Assembly (NCBI GenBank): GCA_947178085.1
Contig: CAMWWS010000009.1
Coordinates: forward strand, 1-19,529
Length of the DNA: 19,529 bases
Reading direction: 5' to 3'
From: an uncultured Lachnospiraceae bacterium
Lineage (GTDB): Bacteria > Bacillota_A > Clostridia > Lachnospirales > Lachnospiraceae
This document shows, in pieces, positions 1-7,420 of the stretch. Under the pieces are notes generated by a model. It was not told where the DNA came from, ran no database searches, and saw nothing but the letters and a program-made list of their open reading frames with translations. The stretch's first letter is position 1; every line of letters begins with the position of its first letter. A program made the position numbers and the translations under genes.

Positions 1-399
1 GTGTTCTCCGCTTACAAAAAAGAGATACCCGATATATCAGAACTGGTACAAGGATTTCATTTCGAAGATTATACGGATATTCTGTTAAAAGACTTATCGA
101 CGGGCAACCGAAAAAAGGTGTTTCTGATCACTGCTTTTGCGCTAAAGCCCGATCTGCTTTTCCTTGATGAGCCGGTCAACGGATTGGATTTTCAAAGCAC
201 TGAATACTTGTATCAGCAGATTTCCGGTTATAAAGAGCATGGAACAATCCTGTTTTCCTCTCACATTTTAGAGAGCATCACTTTGACTTCTGACCGGGTT
301 TTAGTTCTGGAAAACGGAAATATCAGGCAAATATTTGAGCATGAGCAAATCAATGCCACAGATATTCGGGAGGTTCTGCGCTATGAAAATGACATTTAA
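1..399 (+). CDS. ABC transporter ATP-binding protein, C-terminal part (5' end outside window)
   Basis: This is the last 132 residues of an ABC ATPase that would power the membrane protein encoded next. Visible motifs in order are a variant signature (DLSTGNRKK, about residues 31-39), Walker B with catalytic Glu and D-loop (LLFLDEPVNGLD), and the H-loop His (SSHILE). Walker A and the Q-loop are missing because the gene starts before the window; the GTG at position 1 is just an internal in-frame codon. The signature LSTGN departs from the canonical LSGGQ, as seen in ABC-2-type drug or antibiotic export ATPases. The stop overlaps the permease start by 17 bases, so the two are translationally coupled. 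The substrate cannot be read from the sequence. Confidence 0.9.
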   Translation: MFSAYKKEIPDISELVQGFHFEDYTDILLKDLSTGNRKKVFLITAFALKPDLLFLDEPVNGLDFQSTEYLYQQISGYKEHGTILFSSHILESITLTSDRVLVLENGNIRQIFEHEQINATDIREVLRYENDI

Positions 400-1597
400 G
401 GCTTTTGCAAAAAATCTGTTTGGCGCAAAATATGAAAGACTGCAACGAAGCATTTTCATCTGTTTGATTGTATTCTGGGGTTTGTATATTACTGATTGGA
501 AAGTGCAAATTGCACCGTTTATCCGATATCTCATGTTAAGTACCTTTACTGCTGATATGATGTGGCAAGCCCTTTGTTCGGAAGATAACGCCGCCAAAAT
601 GCAGAATATGTTCATGCTTCCGTTTGACAGGAAAAATTTTGTTTTTTCCTATGCTGCCGCTTTAGGAGCTTACACGATTTTAACAAAGACCGCAGCGCTT
701 TTCGCAGTCTTACTTGCAGTCTCCGTTTGGAAGCCCATAGAGCTTTTTGGAGGTGCAGTCTGCGTAATAAATGCAATTTTTATGACCGTTGCTGTTTATT
801 CCTTAAAAAAGTATTGGTATGCAGGTATTCTTTGGGCGGGTACGATAATTGCGGGTTTTTTACTATTAGGAAATAAAGTATGGATTATACCGCTCTTAAT
901 TGTCAACATCGTATTTGCAGCTATACGTTTACAAATAACAGACGGATATATTTTTTATTCCGGGGAGGACAAAAAAAGTTATAGGGTAAAACAACATAGA
1001 CGCTTTTCCGTATTGAGGTATCTTTTCAGATATTTGAACTGCCATAAAAACTATTTGATAAATACTGCTGTTATGTGGTGCATAGCTCTCATATTGCCGC
1101 ACTTTTTGGGTAAAATGGAAAATCTGTTTGTTGCTCCGATTGGCTTTGCGATTTTGTCCTTAAATACCCCTATCTGCATTTTGTTATCCTGCGACCCGGA
1201 TTCAGAACAGGCAATCCGCTTTTTACCCGGTCAAAAGAAAGCGTTTTGTATGCCATACTGCCTGTTTATATTTTTTTGTAATATGGCTGCAAATGTAATC
1301 TTCCTTTGCAGTTGGTTAATGAAAAACAACAGCGTTACTGCTCTGATGATTTTAACCGCTGTTTTCTTTGCTCTACAGAGCGCAATCTTATCTGTACTGT
1401 TGGAATGGTTTTTTCCTATCCGGGATTGGAAAATCGAGAGCGACTTATGGCATCACCCTCGAAAATATGTCGTTCCGGTAATAATGTTGTTGGCTGCGGG
1501 ATTAATTGGATCATTCCCGACTCTGATATATGGGCTGCTGCTCTTGTTGGCTATTGAAGTCGTGATATTAGTTTTTATATTTTGGAGGTGTTCATAA
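383..1597 (+). CDS. ABC transporter membrane (permease) protein
   Basis: A 404-residue integral membrane protein with about ten to twelve hydrophobic segments spread over its length and a basic stretch in the middle (around residues 195-215). It is probably the membrane half of the ABC transporter whose ATPase ends at 399. I chose the ATG at 383 because GGGAGG lies about nine bases upstream; an in-frame start at 335 would sit deep inside the ATPase gene and lacks such a site. I recognise no named permease family by motif, so the assignment rests on hydrophobicity and on the overlap with the ATPase gene. The stop (TAATG) overlaps the next start by one base. Confidence 0.75.
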   Translation: MKMTFKAFAKNLFGAKYERLQRSIFICLIVFWGLYITDWKVQIAPFIRYLMLSTFTADMMWQALCSEDNAAKMQNMFMLPFDRKNFVFSYAAALGAYTILTKTAALFAVLLAVSVWKPIELFGGAVCVINAIFMTVAVYSLKKYWYAGILWAGTIIAGFLLLGNKVWIIPLLIVNIVFAAIRLQITDGYIFYSGEDKKSYRVKQHRRFSVLRYLFRYLNCHKNYLINTAVMWCIALILPHFLGKMENLFVAPIGFAILSLNTPICILLSCDPDSEQAIRFLPGQKKAFCMPYCLFIFFCNMAANVIFLCSWLMKNNSVTALMILTAVFFALQSAILSVLLEWFFPIRDWKIESDLWHHPRKYVVPVIMLLAAGLIGSFPTLIYGLLLLLAIEVVILVFIFWRCS

Positions 1598-1818
1598 TGA
1601 AAAATAATGGAAAATGCCCGAAGTGCAGTTCGGTAAATATCGTCCGTGTTCCGGATAATCCTTACAGACACGCAAGTGGAAATAATATTTATACTACTAC
1701 TGCGACACTGATAGGAAAAATACCTGTTATCCGCTATGTATGTTGTGATTGCGGATATGTAGAAAATTGGGTTGAGCGTGAAAAAGAGCTTGAGAAAATC
1801 AAACAGTCTTTCGGCTAA
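1597..1818 (+). CDS. Small zinc-ribbon protein
   Basis: A 73-residue soluble protein with two Cys pairs, CPKC near the N terminus and CCDCGY about 50 residues later, the layout of a zinc ribbon. The C-terminal tail is charged and probably helical (ENWVEREKELEKIKQ). The ATG at 1597 is chosen because it forms a TAATG overlap with the permease stop and has GGAGGTG seven bases upstream; the in-frame TTG at 1582 would use that ribosome site as coding sequence. Translation is probably coupled to the permease. Function is unknown; it could be a small nucleic-acid or protein-binding adaptor. It converges on the CPBP gene, with no clear terminator in the 28-base gap. Confidence 0.7.
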   Translation: MKNNGKCPKCSSVNIVRVPDNPYRHASGNNIYTTTATLIGKIPVIRYVCCDCGYVENWVEREKELEKIKQSFG

Positions 1819-1846
1819 ATAGCAAAGCCAGTCGAGCCAGTCAATG

Positions 1847-2452
1847 TTAAATTATACGAAACATTGAAATTATTGCAGAGAACGTGTTGGATATTCCATG
1901 AATTATCCAGCTTGGTATAATAGAGCCATCCGCTTTTTTCTCATTCGCATAGCCCATGCACCATGCGATAAGTCCCGTAGATGCAATAATAAGCAAAACC
2001 TTTTCAAAGCTAATCAGAGGAAAAAACATTACGCCATGCAGCAATCCAAAAAGGGTACTCTGTACTATATTTCCAATAGTAAAGCCAAACTTACTTGATA
2101 GGCGTTTTAATAAAAATCCCCTAAACAATATTTCTTCTGAAAGCGCCGTTTTTATGAAAGCAAAAATAAGCGCAGATGGCAGTCCTGCTATTCCCATGCC
2201 TGAGAACTCAGATGTTGCCGTTTCCACTCCTTTTAATGAATATAATATTCCTACGGGAACCACTATAAAAGCCGCTATAGTGAAAGCAACAAATCTCAAT
2301 AGTGTTCTGTCAAATACAAGCGGTCTTTTCAAGCCAATCCACCGGAAAAAACCGGAACATTTTTTGTTGCAAATTACATACCAAATAAAGGGAATAAATG
2401 TAAAAAATGCTAATTGCGATATAGCGCTTAATGCTTGGTTTATTATGTTCAT
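1847..2452 (-). CDS. CPBP family intramembrane glutamic-type protease
   Basis: A 201-residue membrane protein of the CPBP (CAAX protease and bacteriocin-processing, also called Abi) family. The three family motifs are present: EExxxR (E106, E107, R111), FxxxH (F135 to H139) and HxxxN (H185, N189), embedded in several hydrophobic helices, so the catalytic set looks intact. In bacteria such proteins are linked to peptide processing, self-immunity or membrane-protein cleavage. AAGGAG is well placed before the ATG. It follows the two ABC exporter genes on the same strand after an 88-base gap, so it may be co-transcribed; I found no convincing separate promoter. A role in processing or immunity linked to the exporter is inference. 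Confidence 0.85.
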   Translation of the reverse strand: MNIINQALSAISQLAFFTFIPFIWYVICNKKCSGFFRWIGLKRPLVFDRTLLRFVAFTIAAFIVVPVGILYSLKGVETATSEFSGMGIAGLPSALIFAFIKTALSEEILFRGFLLKRLSSKFGFTIGNIVQSTLFGLLHGVMFFPLISFEKVLLIIASTGLIAWCMGYANEKKADGSIIPSWIIHGISNTFSAIISMFRII

Positions 2453-2540
2453 GGTGCGCTCTCCTTATATTAATAAATTTTGATGTCTCTACGGTACAGC
2501 ACTAACCTTACATTATCTTTTCCGAAACCTTATTTTTACC

Positions 2541-4217
2541 TTAATTTTTGGATTCGCTTCCTATAACATATATCATATCCGCCTTTTCAATAGTCGATGG
2601 TCTATGTGCCACTACAAGAGTCGTACGTTCCCCCATGGGCGTTTCAATTCCTTTTTGAACAAGCTGCTCGCTCTCCGAATCCAAAGCAGAAGTCGCTTCA
2701 TCCAGAAGAAGTATCGGCGCATTCCTGATAAATGCACGGGCTATCGCAATTCGCTGACGCTGACCGCCTGACAGGCTTTCGCCGCGCTCCCCAACCATTG
2801 TCTCATATCCATTGGGAAAAGCCATAATAAATTCGTGGGCATAAGCACTCTTTGCAGCCTCAATAATTTCTTCATCACTCGCATCCAGTCTGCCATATCG
2901 TATATTTTCTTTTATGCTTGTTGTAAAGAGATAAGCATCCTGCGGAACATAAGCAATATTTTTTCGCAGTTCATCCAACGTATAATCAGGCAGCTGTTTA
3001 CCGAGTATACTGATAGTGCCACAGTCCGCCGGATAAAACCCTAACAGAAGTTTAACAATCGTACTCTTACCGGCGCCGCTTTCTCCTACAAGCGCAGCAG
3101 TTTTTCCTCTATCCACTGTAATATCAACGCCGTTTAGCACTTTTTCTGATTCATTATAGGAAAATACAACATTATTCATTACGATACCGTAATCTTCCTT
3201 GAAAGAAGAGATATCCATATCTATACTGTCCTTACTATAGCGTTCGGGCGCAATAGGCTGGTCCAAAATCTCAAACACCCTGTCCGCAAGAACAAAGGAA
3301 TCTATCAGGCTTCCCCATGCGCTGCCGATGTTTCTAAGGAAATACGATACCATATCCTGCAAACTGAGAATTGCTACCACCGTACCGAACTCCACCAAAC
3401 CGGCAAAGGACATAAATACGCCGATAAGCAAAATAACAATATTGCTCAAGAATCCAAACACCCATTCTACCGCCTGTACATCAGACATCCTGCGAAACCG
3501 CTTCATTGTCTGAACTTCCACATCTGCATTGGTATCAGAATACCTTGTTACCATAATCCGCGCTCCCGGAAACATCTTAATGATGTCAATCCCAGCCAAT
3601 ATATCCGTCAGGCTTTCCGTACATGCAGCAAGAAATTTCTGTATCCTGACCGCCATGCTGCGAAGCGGTTTGGACAGAATCATATTGATTCTCACCGATA
3701 TTATGCTTAATGCAAGTACCATAAGCCCTATCACCGGGTCCAGCAGCAATATAATTACGATTGCCGATACACCCACTATTATAGGGCTTATAAATCGCGA
3801 ATGCCTGTTCGCAAGGGAAGTTTTTATATCCTCTACGTTGAAACAGAGTTTTTGTATGGAATCCGCCGTATGATGCCCCTCAAAATATGACATCGGAAGA
3901 TGGAAAAGATGTGTCATGACCCGCATACGAAGCCTCGCCATAATCCGGCGGATATGATACATATATGTATAAGTAATGAAACATTTTGCCATACCTGCTG
4001 CCAGCACAACTACCGACAGCCATAGAGCCGCTTTAAATAAAGCCATATCGGAAGCCATTACCGCATTAATAATCTTTTGATAAAACAATGCGTTCGTTGA
4101 GCTTACAAATACTTCCGTAATTGGAATCAGTAACGTGCAAAACCAGTATACACCCGATTTTTCAAATAACGACAGATATTTTTTCAGTCCTGCAACTGTT
4201 ATTTTACCTTGATTCAT
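2541..4217 (-). CDS. ABC exporter half-transporter (membrane domain plus ATPase), short C terminus
   Basis: A 558-residue fused membrane/ATPase protein of the type I ABC exporter (MsbA/LmrA-like) class. The membrane domain covers about residues 20-310. The ATPase has an A-loop Tyr354, Walker A 378-385 (GESGAGKS), Q-loop Gln426, signature LSGGQ 482-486, Walker B ending in Glu507, and H-loop His538. All catalytic residues are present. The protein stops at ...YVIGSESKN, about 35-40 residues earlier than its neighbour, so the usual C-terminal helix is missing; the DNA after the stop shows no remnant of it in the other frames. The ATG has AAGGAG upstream. It starts two bases after the previous gene's stop, so the two halves probably form a heterodimer. 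Confidence 0.93.
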   Translation of the reverse strand: MNQGKITVAGLKKYLSLFEKSGVYWFCTLLIPITEVFVSSTNALFYQKIINAVMASDMALFKAALWLSVVVLAAGMAKCFITYTYMYHIRRIMARLRMRVMTHLFHLPMSYFEGHHTADSIQKLCFNVEDIKTSLANRHSRFISPIIVGVSAIVIILLLDPVIGLMVLALSIISVRINMILSKPLRSMAVRIQKFLAACTESLTDILAGIDIIKMFPGARIMVTRYSDTNADVEVQTMKRFRRMSDVQAVEWVFGFLSNIVILLIGVFMSFAGLVEFGTVVAILSLQDMVSYFLRNIGSAWGSLIDSFVLADRVFEILDQPIAPERYSKDSIDMDISSFKEDYGIVMNNVVFSYNESEKVLNGVDITVDRGKTAALVGESGAGKSTIVKLLLGFYPADCGTISILGKQLPDYTLDELRKNIAYVPQDAYLFTTSIKENIRYGRLDASDEEIIEAAKSAYAHEFIMAFPNGYETMVGERGESLSGGQRQRIAIARAFIRNAPILLLDEATSALDSESEQLVQKGIETPMGERTTLVVAHRPSTIEKADMIYVIGSESKN

Positions 4218-4219
4218 AA

Positions 4220-5932
4220 TTATATCTCTCCTTCAGAAGCATACATGGAATAAAGCTTTGGATAAACCCTGCCTCGTTCCATCAATTCTTCATGTGTCCC
4301 ACTCTCAGCTACTCTCCCATGCTCTATAACCACGATATGGTCTGCGTTCTTTATGGTAGACAACCGGTGTGCAACCACAAGCGTTGTACGTCCTTCTGCC
4401 AACCTGTCGAGTGCTTTTTGCACAGCCGCCTCCGACTGTACGTCAAGCGCCGATGTTGCTTCGTCTAAAAGCAGCATAGGAGCATCTTTTAAAATTGCCC
4501 GCGCTATGGAAATACGCTGTACCTGCCCTCCTGAGAGACGCGAGCCCCGTTCGCCTGCCAAAGTATCGTACTTTTCCGGAAGTTCGCTTATAAAACCGGA
4601 GGCATACGCTGCCTCGGCAGCCATACGAATTTCATCTTCACACGCCTCCGGCTTACCCATGGCAATATTTTCTCCCACAGACACCGGAAACAAATAGCTA
4701 TGCTGCGATACATAGGAAAGGCGTGAGCGCAGCGCTTCCAGATTCCAATCCTCAAGTTTGACCCCTTCAATTAGAATACTCCCTTGCTGCTGCCTGTAAA
4801 ATCCGCATAAAAGACGAAGCAATGTGCTTTTTCCGCCACCGCTTGCCCCCACCACTGCTACAGTCTTACCTCTGGGAACTTTAAAGCTGATACCATTCAG
4901 CACCGGAACCCCTTCCTCATAAGAAAACGACACATCTTTAAATTCTATTGCAGGAGCATCCTCTGTTCCGGATATTGTGCTCCCCGTCGGTTCAACTGGT
5001 GTATTCAATATTTCAAACACCCTTTCTATCGCCGCCAATGCAACCTTGCTGTTAAAAGTCCTATATGCCATGTCATTAATGACTTCCACCATCTTTGGCA
5101 AAAGAGCAAAAAATGCCACCAGACCTCCTATTGTCAATCTTCCCTGTATACAAAACCATCCTCCCGCTACAAGGCAGAGTATGGAAGAAAATGTTCCCGA
5201 CAGAATCCAAAACGCACGTCCCTTATACTGGTTCTTATCATTACAGATTGCCATATCCGTCATTTTCTGTACATTTTTACGATAATCTTCTAAAAGAGTA
5301 TCCTGAAGAGAATAGCTTTTAACTACTTCCATACCTCCTATTATGTCTGCTGACGTACTGATAACATCAGCTGAATACTGCATATATGCCTTTGAGCCGG
5401 CCTTGAACTTCGTAGTCAGCGATGCGCCAAATGGCAGACATATTATTGCAGGCACTATTGAAAGCAGAAATAGCGGCAAATTGAGATGCAGCAGATATAT
5501 AAAATAGAAAATAATTAAAAAAGGATTCATAATAACAAGAATTAAATCATCTTGTACAAAACCACTTATCCGGTTCACATCATCTGTCAATCTGGACAGA
5601 ATATCACCTGAGCGGTTTTTCGCCATAAATTCTGCTGTCACTCCGGTAATATGAGTTACCGCATCATCTTTGATCTGCCTAAGTATCTTAGTTGCCATAC
5701 CTCCGGATGCATACCTTGTAATCCATGCCGAACCTGCTCCGGCTATCAGTATGCAGATACACATAAAAGTAATATGACCTATGTTTGTTAATGTTCCTGC
5801 CTCCAATCCATCAATCACATACTTTAAAAGCTCGGAACCGGCAACACCGCAGCCGGCGCATAAAGCTGCGGCTAACAGGGCAAGAAGTATTAATTTTATG
5901 TGTTTACCGACATATTTTAAGATTACTGCCAT
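4220..5932 (-). CDS. ABC exporter half-transporter (membrane domain plus ATPase)
   Basis: A 570-residue type I ABC exporter half with an N-terminal six-helix membrane domain and a C-terminal ATPase. Seen are Walker A (GASGGGKS, about residues 362-369), Q-loop (SYVSQHSYLF), signature LSGGQVQR, Walker B with D-loop (LLLDEATSALD), H-loop (VAHRLST) and a normal C-terminal end (EHGRVAESGTHEELM). Both this protein and its partner keep the catalytic Glu, so neither ATP site looks degenerate. I chose the ATG at 5932 because GGGAGG lies five bases upstream; the in-frame ATG at 5953 has only a poor site one base away. The start overlaps the stop of the XRE-PurM regulator gene by ten bases. The substrate (drug, peptide or lipid) cannot be told. 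Confidence 0.93.
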   Translation of the reverse strand: MAVILKYVGKHIKLILLALLAAALCAGCGVAGSELLKYVIDGLEAGTLTNIGHITFMCICILIAGAGSAWITRYASGGMATKILRQIKDDAVTHITGVTAEFMAKNRSGDILSRLTDDVNRISGFVQDDLILVIMNPFLIIFYFIYLLHLNLPLFLLSIVPAIICLPFGASLTTKFKAGSKAYMQYSADVISTSADIIGGMEVVKSYSLQDTLLEDYRKNVQKMTDMAICNDKNQYKGRAFWILSGTFSSILCLVAGGWFCIQGRLTIGGLVAFFALLPKMVEVINDMAYRTFNSKVALAAIERVFEILNTPVEPTGSTISGTEDAPAIEFKDVSFSYEEGVPVLNGISFKVPRGKTVAVVGASGGGKSTLLRLLCGFYRQQQGSILIEGVKLEDWNLEALRSRLSYVSQHSYLFPVSVGENIAMGKPEACEDEIRMAAEAAYASGFISELPEKYDTLAGERGSRLSGGQVQRISIARAILKDAPMLLLDEATSALDVQSEAAVQKALDRLAEGRTTLVVAHRLSTIKNADHIVVIEHGRVAESGTHEELMERGRVYPKLYSMYASEGEI

Positions 5933-7185
5933 GATATCCTCCCTTTGCTCCATACCTTTTCGCCTTTGTGTCCATTATCGGTTTCCACCTGTCCGATACG
6001 CCAGCACTCCGAAAACTGCCCAATAACTTCCATTGCTTCTTTACAGTCTTTTTCCGGCACAGCCACTACCATACCTATTCCCATATTAAAATGATATGAA
6101 AACACATTTTCCCCAATCATTCCCTGTTCAAAGAGGAATTGATGCAGGGGCATGACAGGAAGCTCAGACAAATCAATGCACACACCTAATCCCTCCGGTA
6201 TGCCACGCCATATTCCCTCATTCATCAGGCTATTACTAATACGAAAAGCGTCCCGTAAATATCCTTTTTCCTGTAACGCTGTTATTTCTCTCGCGAATGC
6301 TGAGTTTGCTTTCATAAGCTCATCAAGAAAAAATCTTTTTTCGTCAATTTTGGCATGATAGAGTCCGGGGTTTTTATCCAGCATTATCTTAACAAAAGGA
6401 TAGCTAGTTCCATCTATGCCCTCTGTCTTAATGCCAATCAATACATCCCCTTTTTCCAAACAGCTTCCTGTCAGCAATTTATCTTTGTCCTGTACTCCTA
6501 CCACCGTAGCGCTTACCTCATACTCCTCTGAGGTAAAATTGACCGGCTGGGCAGAAATCTCCATTCCGGTAAATAATATATTATTTTTATCACAGATTTT
6601 CCTAAAGGACTGAGCCATAAGATAAAGCTGTTCCTGATTATAATTTCCACAAATAATCATTGATTTTAAGATGACCGGCTTCATGCCATGCTGCAGCGTG
6701 TGATTTATTGCACTTGCCGCTGCATCCGCACAAATTTCCTGATTATATCTATACTCTTTTGCTAATTTTTCCTTCGAACCCGGCACACAGGTAACACATG
6801 AATATACCGGTTCTTTCATTTGCGAGGTATCTATTTGAAACATACAGATATCCGCATAATCTGCAGACAATATACTCTTGTCCTTTGAGTTAAGTTTCAT
6901 TATTTCATGCTTTAAGGCATGTAACCTTTTGGTATCCAATCCCGAAGCCCGATATGAAATACTCCTGTTTTTCCATTCATCTTCATTTAGCAGCATATCA
7001 ACCGTCACATTCAGCAGACTGGAAATCTCATACAGTATATCAACCGCAGGTAGACTTTTTCCTAACTCCCATTTTGATACAGCCTGATATGAAATATGCA
7101 AAAAATCAGCAAGTTCCTTTTGGGTAATACCTTTTCCTTTTCTAAAAAAAGCAATTCTTTTACCGACTTCTTCTTTGTTCAGCAT
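5923..7185 (-). CDS. XRE-type HTH regulator fused to a degenerate PurM (AIR synthase)-like domain
   Basis: A 420-residue two-domain protein. Residues 7-68 form a Cro/C1-type helix-turn-helix (TQKELADFLHISYQAVSKWE as core). Residues about 105-408 align by eye with PurM, the AIR synthase of purine synthesis: LFTGMEISAQPV matches the GGETAEMPG region, KGDVLIGIKTEGI matches PGDVLIGLPSSGL, IPEGLGVCIDLSELP matches LPEGLAAVIDL, and FNMGIGMVVAVPEKD matches FNCGVGMVIAVPAED. The enzyme signature DGVGTK has become CVPGSK (133-138) and the GGG loop of the C domain is lost, so catalysis is unlikely and ligand sensing is likely (inference). It leads an operon with two ABC exporter halves. The ligand may be a purine intermediate or nucleotide, but this is not shown. 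Confidence 0.85.
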   Translation of the reverse strand: MLNKEEVGKRIAFFRKGKGITQKELADFLHISYQAVSKWELGKSLPAVDILYEISSLLNVTVDMLLNEDEWKNRSISYRASGLDTKRLHALKHEIMKLNSKDKSILSADYADICMFQIDTSQMKEPVYSCVTCVPGSKEKLAKEYRYNQEICADAAASAINHTLQHGMKPVILKSMIICGNYNQEQLYLMAQSFRKICDKNNILFTGMEISAQPVNFTSEEYEVSATVVGVQDKDKLLTGSCLEKGDVLIGIKTEGIDGTSYPFVKIMLDKNPGLYHAKIDEKRFFLDELMKANSAFAREITALQEKGYLRDAFRISNSLMNEGIWRGIPEGLGVCIDLSELPVMPLHQFLFEQGMIGENVFSYHFNMGIGMVVAVPEKDCKEAMEVIGQFSECWRIGQVETDNGHKGEKVWSKGRISWQ

Positions 7186-7217
7186 ACGTAATCCGGCCTT
7201 TCTAAGTTCAATTTATC

Positions 7218-7245
7218 ATATTTCAAATATATCATGCCGATTATA
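7218..7245 (-). promoter_or_regulatory. Candidate promoter -10 and palindromic operator of the XRE-PurM operon
   Basis: On the minus strand a perfect TATAAT lies at 7245-7240, but no good -35 sits 17 bases upstream (CTATAA), so it may need an activator. Just downstream is an exact 13-base palindrome with an odd centre, ATATTTCAAATAT (7218-7230), placed over or just after the expected start of transcription. This is a typical site for an XRE regulator to repress its own operon. The local DNA is AT-rich, so chance palindromes are possible. Confidence 0.4.
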
Positions 7246-7310
7246 CTGCTGCAATAATCGCTTTATAGAGTCATTTTTGAAAAAATCAACCAATAGTTGA
7301 GCGGAGTAAT

Positions 7311-7351
7311 CAAAAAAGAAACATCCGTTTTTTCCTGAATGTTCCTTTTTT
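7311..7351 (-). terminator. Probable terminator of the redox operon (minus strand)
   Basis: In the minus-strand RNA, AAAAAAGGAACAU (7351-7339) pairs over 13 positions, with one G-U, to AUGUUUCUUUUUU (7324-7312), with a 14-base loop. The run of U ends the stem. On the plus strand the same hairpin has a mismatch, so the minus-strand reading fits best: it ends transcripts from the aldo/keto reductase gene that stops at 7421. The stem is AT-rich and therefore weak. Confidence 0.45.
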
Positions 7352-7420
7352 ATTAACATCGCTATATTAGATTATGTGTCCTAAAGGTACAAATTTTTGA
7401 TATAAATAACGTTTCATCAT

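Noticed and set aside
1828..1843. Direct repeat GCCAGTC-GA-GCCAGTC between the converging zinc-ribbon and CPBP genes
   Set aside because: Only two 7-base copies; no sign of an attachment site or mobile element around it.
2461..2540. A MerR-like promoter (words around GTACAG and ACCTTA) before the CPBP gene
   Set aside because: The inverted arms do not match well and no proper 19-base spacing between clear -35 and -10 boxes could be found.
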